Shown here one piece after another: positions 1 through 7,172 of a stretch of 32,383 nt of DNA. The stretch is from Planctomycetia bacterium. GTDB taxonomy: Bacteria > Planctomycetota > Planctomycetia > Planctomycetales > Planctomycetaceae. The first letter of the stretch is position 1. The number at the start of each line of letters is the position of its first letter. The position numbers and the translations under genes were made by a program. The notes under the pieces were generated by a model that was given only the letters and a program-made list of their open reading frames with translations, searched no databases and was not told the DNA's origin. The stretch spans positions 1 through 32,383 of the forward strand of contig JAPLNX010000326.1 in assembly GCA_026400935.1 (NCBI GenBank), in the 5' to 3' direction.

Positions 1-2
1 CC

Positions 3-290
3 GCCGCTTGCCGAGCGTGGGTCGCCGACAAATCGAAACCGATCGCCGACTTGCTCGTCGAGCGGGGTTGGATCACCGCCGAGGATCGCGGCTTCGTCGA
101 GAAGCAACTCGAACGCAAGCTGGCGAAGCATCAGCACGATCCGCGCGTCACGTTGAACTCGATCGTGCGTGGCGACGTCTGCGACGCAATCAAGCAAGTG
201 GAGGATGCCGATATCCAGCAGTCGCTCAGTTCGTGGCCGTCGAGCGGGCCGGTGCTGATCGAAACGATTGGCGATTGCCCCGGAGTTGCA
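3..290 (+). pseudogene. N-terminal fragment of planctomycete Ser/Thr protein kinase
   Basis: The frame is open from the window edge, so the true start is not visible. It reads through motifs such as DLLVERGWITAEDRGF and QSLSSWPSSGPVLIETI. From family knowledge, these are typical of the region just before the catalytic domain in planctomycete Ser/Thr kinases that carry WD40 or TPR repeats. After 'ETI' (near 275) the sequence no longer resembles the family. The frame then runs antisense through the neighbouring DUF4365 gene and stops at 440. The glycine loop, catalytic loop and repeat domains are all missing. I read it as a kinase gene truncated by the island on its right. Copies of what looks like the C-terminal tail of the same family occur from 4137 onward in the same orientation. 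Identification of the N-terminal region is from memory of the family. Confidence 0.6.
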
Positions 291-307
291 GGGGTTCAAC
301 ATGCGTG

Positions 308-1390
308 TTATCGAATCGGTGCCCTTTCCCGCGTCGGCGGAAAGAACTCATCGAGCACCTTCCACACCGCGTTCATGTCGAGCTTGTGCCCTTCAAAGAT
401 GATCTGGCGGCTCTGCTTGTCTTTCCGGTTCTTGAGGTAGCGGGTCACGTTCATCCAGCGGATGGTGCCGTCGCGGCTCATCTCGTTCTGCTGACGGATG
501 ACGAGATACACATCGACCGGCTGGCTGATCCAGTATTCGAGGTGCCGCTCGTTCTTCACGTCGAAGATTTCGCGGCCGTCGCTCTTGCGGGTCCGCAGGT
601 AGGAGTTGCCGCTCTTGAGCTGGATGTAGATCCGCTTCCCACTGGCTCGGCCGTCGTTGTCCTTGAACTCCACTTCGCCGTCGATGCCGAAGTCGAACAT
701 CGTCACGGGGCGGAAGATTTGGTTCGCCTCGCCGGCGATGGCCATCATGTGGCCGATCAGGATTTGCTCCAGCGCCTGCGTGTCGAGTTCGCGCGTGGCC
801 GTCTCTTCCATCGCCAGGATCTTGCGGGCCACGGGATCGCTCTTGAGCCGCTGCTCGATGAAGTCGATGAGTTCGACCTCGGTCCGGCATTTATGGCAAA
901 CAATCGTCGATTGCTTTTCGGCGAGCAGTTCGCGGATGAGTTCCAAGTCTTTGAACGGACGTCCGCATCCTCGGCAGACGTAGCGCCGGTCGCGCGTCAC
1001 CTCGCAGGCATACTTGGCGAGGTGGCGATGGGCGTACTCGATGAAGATCGCCTTCAGTTCGTCGGGCACTTGCCGGTCGAAGTACAGGCTGATCGTCCCC
1101 GTCCCTTCGCCCTGCTGGTTGTCGATCTTCAGGCCGAGCGTGAGGCCGGAGAAGGCGAACTCCGCCGCGTTGCGCCACAGCTCGCGGTGCTCGAACTCGT
1201 TGCTGTACCACAGCCGCACGACCAGCGTGGTCCACACCGTCTGCCACTCGCCGCTGAACGAGTAGGGGACGAAGACAGCCGGTTCATGCGGGATGTCTTT
1301 TCCTCGGCGGTATTGCGAGGGAAAGACCAAGTGCCGTCCCTGCGGCGTCTCCTCGGCGATGCACAGCGAGTGGTCGAGGAAGGTCTGCAC
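308..1390 (-). CDS. Zinc-ribbon + DUF4365 (PD-(D/E)xK nuclease-like) protein, probable C-terminal part of a larger GTPase/STAND-type protein
   Basis: 360 aa from a GTG start; no better canonical start lies in the open frame, which begins at 1510. Residues 1-130 resemble the region that follows the GTPase/COR-like module in large bacterial GTPase-DUF4365 proteins (recalled, not searched). A four-cysteine zinc knuckle follows (C139xxC142, C165xxC168). Residues 200-330 look like DUF4365: GIDGEVEF near 235-242 and IYIQLKSG near 254-261 match the D/E...QxK signature of a PD-(D/E)xK nuclease. The family-like sequence seems to continue upstream of the GTG (LTLQHCRAL), so the gene may have lost its 5' end. 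It is the last gene of a minus-strand operon, 46 nt after the DUF262 gene, and its stop lies near the broken kinase. It could be a functional standalone nuclease or a remnant. Confidence 0.75.
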   Translation of the reverse strand: MQTFLDHSLCIAEETPQGRHLVFPSQYRRGKDIPHEPAVFVPYSFSGEWQTVWTTLVVRLWYSNEFEHRELWRNAAEFAFSGLTLGLKIDNQQGEGTGTISLYFDRQVPDELKAIFIEYAHRHLAKYACEVTRDRRYVCRGCGRPFKDLELIRELLAEKQSTIVCHKCRTEVELIDFIEQRLKSDPVARKILAMEETATRELDTQALEQILIGHMMAIAGEANQIFRPVTMFDFGIDGEVEFKDNDGRASGKRIYIQLKSGNSYLRTRKSDGREIFDVKNERHLEYWISQPVDVYLVIRQQNEMSRDGTIRWMNVTRYLKNRKDKQSRQIIFEGHKLDMNAVWKVLDEFFPPTRERAPIR

Positions 1391-1436
1391 CAGCGCCCGG
1401 CAGTGTTGGAGCGTCAGACGTGTGTTTGGAATGCGG

Positions 1437-3554
1437 CTATTCCGCGGTGTTCTCGTATGCTTGCCGTATCAGGTTCATCGCTGCTGGAATCTCCGACTCC
1501 TGTCGCACGCTACACACCACACCGCCGGACTCTGACGCGTTACTAATCCATGCGGTATCGGTCGCATCTGCGGCGATGCCGGACGGGTCGTTGCATTCGG
1601 GAAAATCAAGGTTGAGCAGGAGCAACAACCGATGTCTGCGAGGCAAGACTTCAACGAAGAAATCGTAAACGCGATAGGTCGCGGTTTTCGAACCAAAGAG
1701 CTCCACGACATCCTGTCCCAACTCCAAGATCTTCGCGCGAAGCTTGTCGCAAAGGGGCCGACTCACCTCATCGAGTTCCAGGGACTCAATAGTGTATTTG
1801 GCCGCCTGCGCCTTCTTCTCCTCCAACTCGGACTTCTTAACTGCTGCCACATCTACCCCGAGTGGTTTCCAGATCTTGAGTGCGCGTGCAGAAAGCTCCT
1901 TGCCACGCTGTTCAATCTCCTTCTGCGTCCATTGTGTCTGCTCCCTGACGAATTTGTTCAGACGCAGAGGGCTTGAGTTGAAGCCCACTTCGTTCCCTTC
2001 TTTGTCCTTCGCCGTTTTCTTCTCGTCGAATGGCCGGTCGCTGTATTCCGAGTTGTAGGCCGTCAACGTGACGTTGCCGAGCCTGTTAAGCCAAGTCTGC
2101 TGGATCTGCTTCCAGTCTGGGCCGAGCATGGCCTGCCACTCGGCGCGGAGGGTTGGGTTCTGCGGCATGACGTGCTCGATGCTGAAGCCCACGGTGTCAA
2201 TCTTCTCGTCGCTGTCGTTTTCAAGCCGGTCCAGCAGGAAGTTACGGGTGCGTGTCATGTGATAGATGTTGCGTGTTTCCAGAGCCTCCCGGAATTCGTC
2301 ATCGGTCGGGAAGCAACGGGCCTCACCTTGGCGTGCGAGTGCAACCTTCAGACTTAGAAGCGGCTCGCTCTCGTTAATGCGATATGCGAGCGAGGCGAAA
2401 ATCTGCCCGAGGTTGCGCGTTTGCATTTCGCAGATTACGCGACGGAACACGTAGCTTTCGAGCAGCTCCGTCGCCTCGACGAATTCATCCAGCGTCAACG
2501 TCTTCGCCTGCTTGTGGCAATGGTAAAGGCGAAGCATTAGTGGCGATGCCACCTCAACAAGTGAGCGCAATCGCTTGAATGGTTCTTTGAGTTTACCGAC
2601 CTCTTCCTGACCCAAGCTGAACGCTGCGTAGTAGTCGCCTTGCCGCTTTATGTCGGCGAGGATGTCGCCGACCTGTTGGTTCTCGATGGCCGCGTAAAAG
2701 AACGTTCGGAATTGGTGGTAGATGTCCTCTTTTCTGAACTGCTTGCTGGGTTTGAGAGCGAGTGTCAGGTAGTCCCGAATGAAATTATCAAAGTCAGTTC
2801 TGTAACGGCCACCAAATGCCCGTTCAATCGGCTGCCAGTAATCGTGATAGAGCTGAGTCTGAATGTCAGCATCCTGCCGCATCAAGATGAAATTCCGGAT
2901 CAGGTCCGCCTGCGTCAGGTCAAGGCCCGTGGAGTTCAAACTCTCGAAAATCATTTGCGGGTCGTCCTGCCCTCGAACAAGGCTCACATCGACGATGACT
3001 AACTTCTTGATCCCATTGTGGACAATCTCGAGGTCCGCATCTTTGATAAGTTCAACGAAGAACTCAAAATTCTTCTGGACTCGCTCGGAAGCCGGCTTCG
3101 GCACATCCTTTCCATCGACGATAGCGACGAGCGTCTCTTGATCCATGCGGCGCAATGCCAGCTTGTTCTTCCGATCTTCCTTCCCGTGGCGGTTGCGGAG
3201 GTAGTAATCGTCGACCTCTTCAGCGGATGGCAGCGTTTCCGGCAACTCGCCTTCTTTCGCCTGCTGAATTCGGTTTCGAAGAGCGATTAACAGAAGACTC
3301 AACGTCGTGAGACGCTGCTGGCCGTCAATTACGAGCCACCGGCCGATACCGGGGGAATTGTCTTCAGCGGCTACGTACACGACAGAGCCGAGGAAATGCC
3401 ACTTCGCGTTTGCGTCCTTCCCAACCCGCACAACGTCATTCCAAAGTTGGAGGCAGTGCTTCGTTCCCCAACTGTAATCACGCTGGAAGATCGGGACGAT
3501 GAATTGCTTTGCCCCGTTCAGCAGATGAGTAACGGGGTGATCTTCGGCTCTCAT
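1437..3554 (-). CDS. GmrSD-like DUF262-DUF1524-DUF5655 nuclease
   Basis: 705 aa with an ATG start at 3554. The N-terminal DUF262 domain carries FQRDYSW (23-29) and the hallmark IDGQQRLTT (76-84), which resembles the ParB-like nucleotide-binding motif of GmrS. IFESLNSTGLDLTQADLIRN (about 202-221) is also typical of the family. DUF1524, the GmrD/HNH-like nuclease part, shows SIEHVMPQ (H461) and LGNVTLTAYNSEYS from 492. Residues about 595-703 match DUF5655, a small domain often joined to restriction-type proteins. Known relatives (GmrSD, BrxU, SspE) restrict modified phage DNA or act with other defence proteins, using NTP hydrolysis and DNA cleavage in the cytoplasm. It is the middle gene of an operon with a TIR gene (110 nt upstream) and a DUF4365 gene. 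All key motifs are intact. The substrate specificity cannot be read from the sequence. Confidence 0.93.
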   Translation of the reverse strand: MRAEDHPVTHLLNGAKQFIVPIFQRDYSWGTKHCLQLWNDVVRVGKDANAKWHFLGSVVYVAAEDNSPGIGRWLVIDGQQRLTTLSLLLIALRNRIQQAKEGELPETLPSAEEVDDYYLRNRHGKEDRKNKLALRRMDQETLVAIVDGKDVPKPASERVQKNFEFFVELIKDADLEIVHNGIKKLVIVDVSLVRGQDDPQMIFESLNSTGLDLTQADLIRNFILMRQDADIQTQLYHDYWQPIERAFGGRYRTDFDNFIRDYLTLALKPSKQFRKEDIYHQFRTFFYAAIENQQVGDILADIKRQGDYYAAFSLGQEEVGKLKEPFKRLRSLVEVASPLMLRLYHCHKQAKTLTLDEFVEATELLESYVFRRVICEMQTRNLGQIFASLAYRINESEPLLSLKVALARQGEARCFPTDDEFREALETRNIYHMTRTRNFLLDRLENDSDEKIDTVGFSIEHVMPQNPTLRAEWQAMLGPDWKQIQQTWLNRLGNVTLTAYNSEYSDRPFDEKKTAKDKEGNEVGFNSSPLRLNKFVREQTQWTQKEIEQRGKELSARALKIWKPLGVDVAAVKKSELEEKKAQAAKYTIESLELDEVSRPLCDKLRAKILELGQDVVELFGSKTATYRVYDFFVEVLPRRHRLLLLLNLDFPECNDPSGIAADATDTAWISNASESGGVVCSVRQESEIPAAMNLIRQAYENTAE

Positions 3555-3664
3555 GTGATTCGCCTCTTGGTCAGTTGACAGGATTTCGTTGTTCGCTCTG
3601 CGCCGCGTAACTCACCAATAGTTCTATTCGAGTTTTCCCGCTTCGAGATGGGTTGAACTCTGTG

Positions 3665-4063
3665 TCAGTAACGGAATACCAGTTCTGCAAACGCCCCCTC
3701 CGCTTCCTCGCGGAAATCGACGTACTTGTAACGCCGCAGCGTGTCGGGCAGTTCGCAGTCGGCCAGCAGCAGCGGGATGAAGCGGCGGCCGGCATTGGCG
3801 GGATCGCGATGGATGGCGGTGCTCCGCTCCAGCGCCACCCAGTCCGAGGCGGGCGCCGCAGGCGAGAGGCACAGCAGCAGCACCCGCGACTGCTCCAGCC
3901 CCTCATCCACTTTCAGCGAGATGATGTCCCCCGGCTGAATCACCCACTCATCCAACCACACCCGCAGCCCCGCCCCCTTCAGCCGCTCCGCCAGCCGACG
4001 CACCCGCGCCTTGTCCGCTTGGTTGTGGCTCAGAAAGACATCGAATTGGAAATCGCTCGCCAT
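3665..4063 (-). CDS. Single-domain TIR protein, predicted NADase
   Basis: 132 aa, almost entirely one TIR domain. FDVFLSHNQADK (7-18) is the first strand and box 1, GLRVWLDEW (32-40) follows, then SLKVDEGLEQSRVLLLCLSP. S73-D-W75-V-A-L-E79 fits the WxxxE pattern that holds the catalytic glutamate of TIR NADases. RRFIPLLL (93-100) is the later core strand. There is no fused sensor or effector domain. The ATG at 4063 has a strong ribosome binding site, GGAGGT, 5 nt upstream (4069-4074), making this the likely first gene of the minus-strand operon TIR / DUF262 / DUF4365. In bacterial immunity TIR proteins degrade NAD+ or make cyclic ADP-ribose signals after infection. That role here is inferred from the neighbours. 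The domain ends soon after the last predicted helix, so a slight C-terminal truncation is possible. Confidence 0.9.
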   Translation of the reverse strand: MASDFQFDVFLSHNQADKARVRRLAERLKGAGLRVWLDEWVIQPGDIISLKVDEGLEQSRVLLLCLSPAAPASDWVALERSTAIHRDPANAGRRFIPLLLADCELPDTLRRYKYVDFREEAEGAFAELVFRY

Positions 4064-4068
4064 GCCGC

Positions 4069-4074
4069 ACCTCC
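4069..4074 (-). promoter_or_regulatory. Strong ribosome binding site of the TIR gene
   Basis: GGAGGT on the minus strand, 5 nt before the ATG at 4063. It is the clearest Shine-Dalgarno in the left part of the window and supports this start and this gene as the operon leader. Confidence 0.75.
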
Positions 4075-4136
4075 GGTCTCGTCTGCTCTCAGACTATCGA
4101 GGATGCGGAACATGTACCACTCGCCACGCCTTGACC

Positions 4137-4223
4137 TGGCTCGCCGCCATCGCGGCGGACCAGAGCCTCACCGAGCCAGTCCGCCAACGCGCCCTCCAAT
4201 TCGCCCGCGAATGGAAGAAATAG
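4137..4223 (+). repeat. Kinase C-terminal tail repeat, copy A
   Basis: This reads WLAAIAADQSLTEPVRQRAL, then QFAREWKK and a stop. From family knowledge the pattern (D-x-x-L-x-E-P-V-R-Q-x-A-L-x-x-A-x-x-W) is the C-terminal end of planctomycete Ser/Thr kinases with WD40 or TPR repeats. It lies just beyond the TIR operon, in the same orientation as the broken kinase N-terminus at the window start. The same sequence recurs at 4382, 4692, 5982 and 6931. It has no start codon of its own that I trust. Confidence 0.8.
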
Positions 4224-4250
4224 AAATCCCGCCTTCCCCCTTGTGGGGAT

Positions 4251-4350
4251 GGTTCCCGCGCTCTGTCGCTACGGGCTACGATCGCTCAGCCATGCTTCGA
4301 TCGTGGCGTCTATCTACCATTCCACGCCGTAGCTTCAGAGCGCGGGAACC
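4251..4350. repeat. Palindromic element with 15-bp perfect inverted repeats
   Basis: GGTTCCCGCGCTCTG (4251-4265) is the exact reverse complement of 4336-4350. A small stem (CCGGG...CCCGG, 4352-4366) follows. The ends and the following stem resemble the element at 7668-7747, so they appear to be one dispersed family. It sits between kinase-tail copies A and B. No open frame inside looks like a gene. Confidence 0.75.
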
Positions 4351-4381
4351 ACCGGGACAAGCCCGGAGGCGGTGTGACTTG

Positions 4382-4540
4382 GCGCAACTGCGAGCGGAGC
4401 GAGAGGCGCTGAGTCTGATCCACAGTCTGCGAGGCCAAGACAAACCGCAGAGCGAATGGCTCGCCGCCATCGCGGCGGACCAGACCCTCACCGAGCCAGT
4501 CCGCCAACGCGCCCTCCAATTCGCCCGCGAATGGAAATAA
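4382..4540 (+). repeat. Kinase C-terminal tail repeat, copy B (longest)
   Basis: About 159 bp that read AQLRAEREALSLIHSLRGQ, then WLAAIAADQTLTEPVRQ and a stop at 4538-4540. It extends copy A about 75 bp to the left, and this left part is shared with copies D and (partly) E. The codon pattern has stayed open, which points to descent from a coding tail. There is no separate promoter or convincing start codon. Confidence 0.8.
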
Positions 4541-4695
4541 CTTTGGAGTGCTGTGTGTTAGCACAGCTTTGGATTGCACAGCTTTGGATTCTTTGGCGCA
4601 GCCTGTGGATTTCTGTGTCGTTCCGAGTTCACGTCATCCAAAGAAAGTCACTCCGCGACAAATCCAAAGCTCCGCTGACACGGAGCACTCCAAAG
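4541..4695. repeat. Fold-back element with a 15-bp tandem duplication
   Basis: CTTTGGAGTG (4541-4550) pairs with CACTCCAAAG (4686-4695), and AGCTTTGGATT (4580-4590) pairs with AATCCAAAGCT (4661-4671). Inside it, GCACAGCTTTGGATT occurs twice in tandem (4561-4575 and 4576-4590). The element fills the gap exactly between kinase-tail copies B and C. No gene is visible within it. Confidence 0.7.
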
Positions 4696-4781
4696 GCGAA
4701 TGGCTCGCCGCCGTCGCGACGGACCAGGCCCTCGCCGAGCCAGTCCGCCAACGCGTGCTCCAATTCGCCCGCGAATGGAAG
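4692..4781 (+). repeat. Kinase C-terminal tail repeat, copy C (diverged)
   Basis: Reads GEWLAAVATDQALAEPVRQR then VLQFAREWK, with more substitutions than copies A, B and E. There is no stop directly after it; the frame runs on. From here to the HNH start at 4999 I see no gene or RNA. Confidence 0.75.
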
Positions 4782-4998
4782 TCGCCGCGCCGAGCGCGGG
4801 TCCACGGCGGTGATGACTTGCATGGCCTCATTCGGACTTCGCGACTCGTGGCTTGATTTCCATGATTGGTCCAGGCATCGTGTCGATGGGTTTGACTCAG
4901 CGTCGCACTTGGTCAATCCAGACCAGATCACACGCGGTTGATGCCGCTGTCAAACATTCGACGCGCGCTCGGTAGAACGCTGTGGAGTGAAGCACTCT

Positions 4999-5790
4999 AT
5001 GAATCCGTGGGTCTTGGTCATCGCTCTGATCGTCACCCTCCTCGTCGTTCTGGCATGGGCTTGCGCGGAGTTGCGACGCCACTCTTTGAGCCGTCGGCTT
5101 GTTTCTCAGCAAGAATACTACAACAGCCTGAATCGGCTCGGATTTCAGTCCTTGGAGGAGTACCTGAAATCGGATCTGTGGCGCGCGACCAAGCGGCGCT
5201 ACCGCAGTTCTGACTACCCGCAGCGGTGTCTCATCTGCGGGTCGAGTGAGATCGACCTGCACCACCGCAGCTACGCTCGGTTGGGCGAAGAGGAACTGTT
5301 TGATCTCGTTCCGCTCTGCCACCGACATCACGACCAGCTTCACGAGTTGATCGATCCGAACCCCAAACTCTGCGTCAAAGACACACACGATTATCTGGTC
5401 TTCCTCAGGGAGGACGACGAGGGTCCGGACAAGCAAAGGCGGCGCGACCGCCAACGACAATTGGGCTTCCTCAGAGAGGACGAAGTGGGTCCGGTCAATG
5501 CGCGCGAGGTGGCTCCCACGTCAGCCGATGCCCCCGCGTTCTCCGGGGGAGACGATCACGACACAGGCACACCGGCAAAGATCAAGCAGAAGCAAAGTCG
5601 AGCTGGAAAGAGATGGTCAGCCGAGGACGATGCGGCCTTATTGAGCGACTTCGACCGAGGAATACCGCTCAAGCAATTGGCTGAACGGCTCCGTCGCGGG
5701 GTCATGGCCGTCAAGGTGAGGTTATTCAAACTGGGGCGTCTTTCGCTCGCAGACATGGATTCTCACGGGCCTGCCCGGCCGCTGAGCTAA
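4999..5790 (+). CDS. Membrane-anchored HNH endonuclease with C-terminal Myb-like DNA-binding domain
   Basis: 263 aa from the ATG at 4999, chosen because GGAG lies 11 nt upstream; a GTG at 4987 would add four residues. Residues 2-23 form one hydrophobic membrane segment. An HNH-type zinc/nuclease core follows: C77xxC80, the HH pair 88-89, then LCHRHHDQLHEL from 106. The residue spacing fits phage-type HNH proteins. Residues 130-170 contain a partial tandem duplication, FLREDDEGPD and FLREDEVGPV 22 residues apart. Residues 204-246 (KRWSAEDDAALLSDF to VKVRLFKLG) resemble a Myb/SANT-like helix-turn-helix. A nuclease tethered to the membrane could act on incoming DNA, but this is inference. The gene stands alone on the + strand between kinase-tail copies C and D, like a cargo cassette. 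Confidence 0.8.
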   Translation: MNPWVLVIALIVTLLVVLAWACAELRRHSLSRRLVSQQEYYNSLNRLGFQSLEEYLKSDLWRATKRRYRSSDYPQRCLICGSSEIDLHHRSYARLGEEELFDLVPLCHRHHDQLHELIDPNPKLCVKDTHDYLVFLREDDEGPDKQRRRDRQRQLGFLREDEVGPVNAREVAPTSADAPAFSGGDDHDTGTPAKIKQKQSRAGKRWSAEDDAALLSDFDRGIPLKQLAERLRRGVMAVKVRLFKLGRLSLADMDSHGPARPLS

Positions 5791-5816
5791 GTCGTTCGGT
5801 GATCCGCACGTCCCCT

Positions 5817-5978
5817 CGCTCGGCGCGGGTCTCCCGACCCCGCCGCTTCGATGGACCGCAGGTCTCCCCGAAACAGGCAACGCGCGAGTGAAGCCAAACA
5901 ATGTTACATGATCGGTGAACCCAACGGAGGAGACCTTCGGTCATTCCAGCGGCGGGGCCAGGAGACCCGCGCCGAGCG
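5817..5978. repeat. Element bounded by 31-bp near-perfect inverted repeats
   Basis: The arm at 5817-5847 and the arm at 5948-5978 are reverse complements at 29 of 31 positions (core GGCGCGGGTCTCCCGACCCC). The roughly 100 bp between them hold no gene I can recognise. The right arm runs directly into kinase-tail copy D. A single related arm occurs near 22076-22103. The whole gap 5791-6219 consists of this element, copy D and about 100 bp of unassigned sequence before the antitoxin. Confidence 0.75.
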
Positions 5979-5981
5979 CGT

Positions 5982-6119
5982 GCGGAGCGTGAGGCGCTGA
6001 GTCTGATCCACCGTCAGCGAGCCCAAGGCCAAGCCGCGAGCGAATGGCTCGCCGCCATCGCGGCGGACCAGACCCTCACCGAGCCAGTCTGCCAACGCGC
6101 CCTCCAATGGCAGCCGTAG
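5982..6119 (+). repeat. Kinase C-terminal tail repeat, copy D
   Basis: Reads AEREALSLIHRQRAQGQAAS then EWLAAIAADQTLTEPV and ends QRALQWQP-stop. Compared with copies A, B and E it lacks 12 bp (the FARE codons), an in-frame deletion between short AAT repeats. It lies between the HNH gene and the toxin-antitoxin pair. Confidence 0.8.
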
Positions 6120-6219
6120 TGCGTCAAAAGTCGGGACTGCCGTCAGGTACTCGCTGTAGCTATGCTGCCATCGCAAAACCACCGATCACAAATCCAAAGG
6201 CGTTTCACGGAGCCAGACC

Positions 6220-6468
6220 ATGATGCAACAAATTGAGGCGATCTACGAGGATGGCATCCTGCGACCCAGTCAGCCGCTGCAACTCGCTCAACATGAGCGC
6301 GTTCAAATCCTGGTTCTCCCGAAAGGCGACGATGATTTGTTTGATTCGGATTTCGCGATGGATCAGAACCCCGATTTGGCTCCCAGCTTGGAAGAGGTCC
6401 GAGCCAGCCTCGCCTCGATTCAAGGTTCCATGGACGCGGCTATCGACGAACTCCGTGGAGAGTTCTAA
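6220..6468 (+). CDS. AF2212/PG0164-like (DUF104) antitoxin
   Basis: 82 aa; a second ATG follows directly at 6223. The N-terminus, IEAIYEDGILRPSQPLQLAQ (about 5-24) followed by HERVQILVL, is the signature of the AF2212-like antitoxin family, whose small beta fold binds DNA. The rest is acidic and likely wraps the toxin (inference). It is followed 3 nt later by the PIN-domain toxin ATG, a classic antitoxin-first order with probable translational coupling. Like other pairs it is probably self-repressed, but no operator is evident by eye. Kinase-tail repeats D and E flank the pair. Confidence 0.88.
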   Translation: MMQQIEAIYEDGILRPSQPLQLAQHERVQILVLPKGDDDLFDSDFAMDQNPDLAPSLEEVRASLASIQGSMDAAIDELRGEF

Positions 6469-6471
6469 TTG

Positions 6472-6939
6472 ATGACGAACTACTTCGATACGAGCGCTCT
6501 CTGTCGGCACTACCACCAGGAACCTGGTTCCGACGTGGTTGACCAAGTGCTGTCCGAAGCTGGGGCCACTCACATCGTTTCGTGGCTGACGGTGCTGGAA
6601 ACACAGTCGGCATTCGCCCTCAAAGTCCGCACTGGTGAGATCACGGAGCAGACGTTGGTGGGACTTCGGTCACGTCTGCGTGCGGACGTTGTTCAAAGGA
6701 AGCTCCAGGTCGTGCGAGTGCTGCGACGTCACTACGACCGAGCTGACAAATTGCTCCAAACATATGGCCCCACAATCAGGTTGCGAACACTTGACGCACT
6801 GCACTTGGCCATCGCGTTGGACCTGCAAGCTCAAGGTCGCGTTCAAAACTTGGTGACCGCCGATACCGCCATGTCCACCGTGGGAAAACTCGAAGGTTTG
6901 ATCATCCTCAACCCGCTTTCGCCAAGGAACGGAGTCTGA
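6472..6939 (+). CDS. VapC-like PIN-domain toxin
   Basis: 155 aa from ATG 6472; a TTG at 6469 touches the antitoxin stop. The PIN acidic site is present: YFDTSAL at the N-terminus (first Asp), E in WLTVLETQSAF, D in RTLDALHLA and D in VTADTAM. PIN toxins of this kind are Mg-dependent RNases, usually held inactive by the upstream antitoxin. The last codons are unusual: the GGAGTCTGA that supplies Gly-Val-stop belongs to kinase-tail repeat copy E (compare GAGTCTGATCCACAGTCTGC in copy B). The gene's own 3' end was therefore replaced or fused at the repeat boundary. The catalytic core is intact, so activity is plausible. Confidence 0.9.
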   Translation: MTNYFDTSALCRHYHQEPGSDVVDQVLSEAGATHIVSWLTVLETQSAFALKVRTGEITEQTLVGLRSRLRADVVQRKLQVVRVLRRHYDRADKLLQTYGPTIRLRTLDALHLAIALDLQAQGRVQNLVTADTAMSTVGKLEGLIILNPLSPRNGV

Positions 6940-7061
6940 TCCACAGTCTGCGAGCCCAAGGCCAATCCCCGATCGAATGGCTCGCCGCCATCGCAGCGGA
7001 CCAGACCCTCACCGAGCCAGTCCGCCAACGCGCCCTCCAATTCGCCCGCGAATGGCAGCAG
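6931..7061 (+). repeat. Kinase C-terminal tail repeat, copy E
   Basis: Reads SLIHSLRAQGQSPIEWLAAI, then AADQTLTEPVRQRALQFARE and on into QQQVG with no stop at the usual place. Its left end overlaps the last 9 nt of the PIN toxin gene and its right end touches the palindrome at 7063. Confidence 0.8.
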
Positions 7062-7062
7062 C

Positions 7063-7172
7063 AGGTTGGGACTCCGTCCCGACCTGCATGGCAATGTTGA
7101 ACACACGTCGTCGATACGACAAAGGCTTGTGCATTCTTGATTCACAAGCGGGGCGGGACGGAGTCCCAACCT
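7063..7172. repeat. Element bounded by 19-bp perfect inverted repeats
   Basis: AGGTTGGGACTCCGTCCCG (7063-7081) is the exact reverse complement of 7154-7172. The interior has no recognisable gene. The right arm supplies the last codons and stop of the RidA-family gene on the minus strand. Confidence 0.75.

Noticed and set aside
8-1546. Long open frame on the + strand (about 512 codons)
   Set aside because: It runs antisense to the DUF4365 gene, whose motifs are convincing. Its translation has no family features and arises from the codon bias of the real gene.
3653-4540. Plus-strand open frame of about 295 codons
   Set aside because: Its left part is antisense to the TIR gene. Only the final part, kinase-tail copy B, is meaningful, so it is listed as a repeat.
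4897-5460. Minus-strand open frame over the HNH gene
   Set aside because: It is a mirror of the HNH coding frame, with no ribosome site or motifs.
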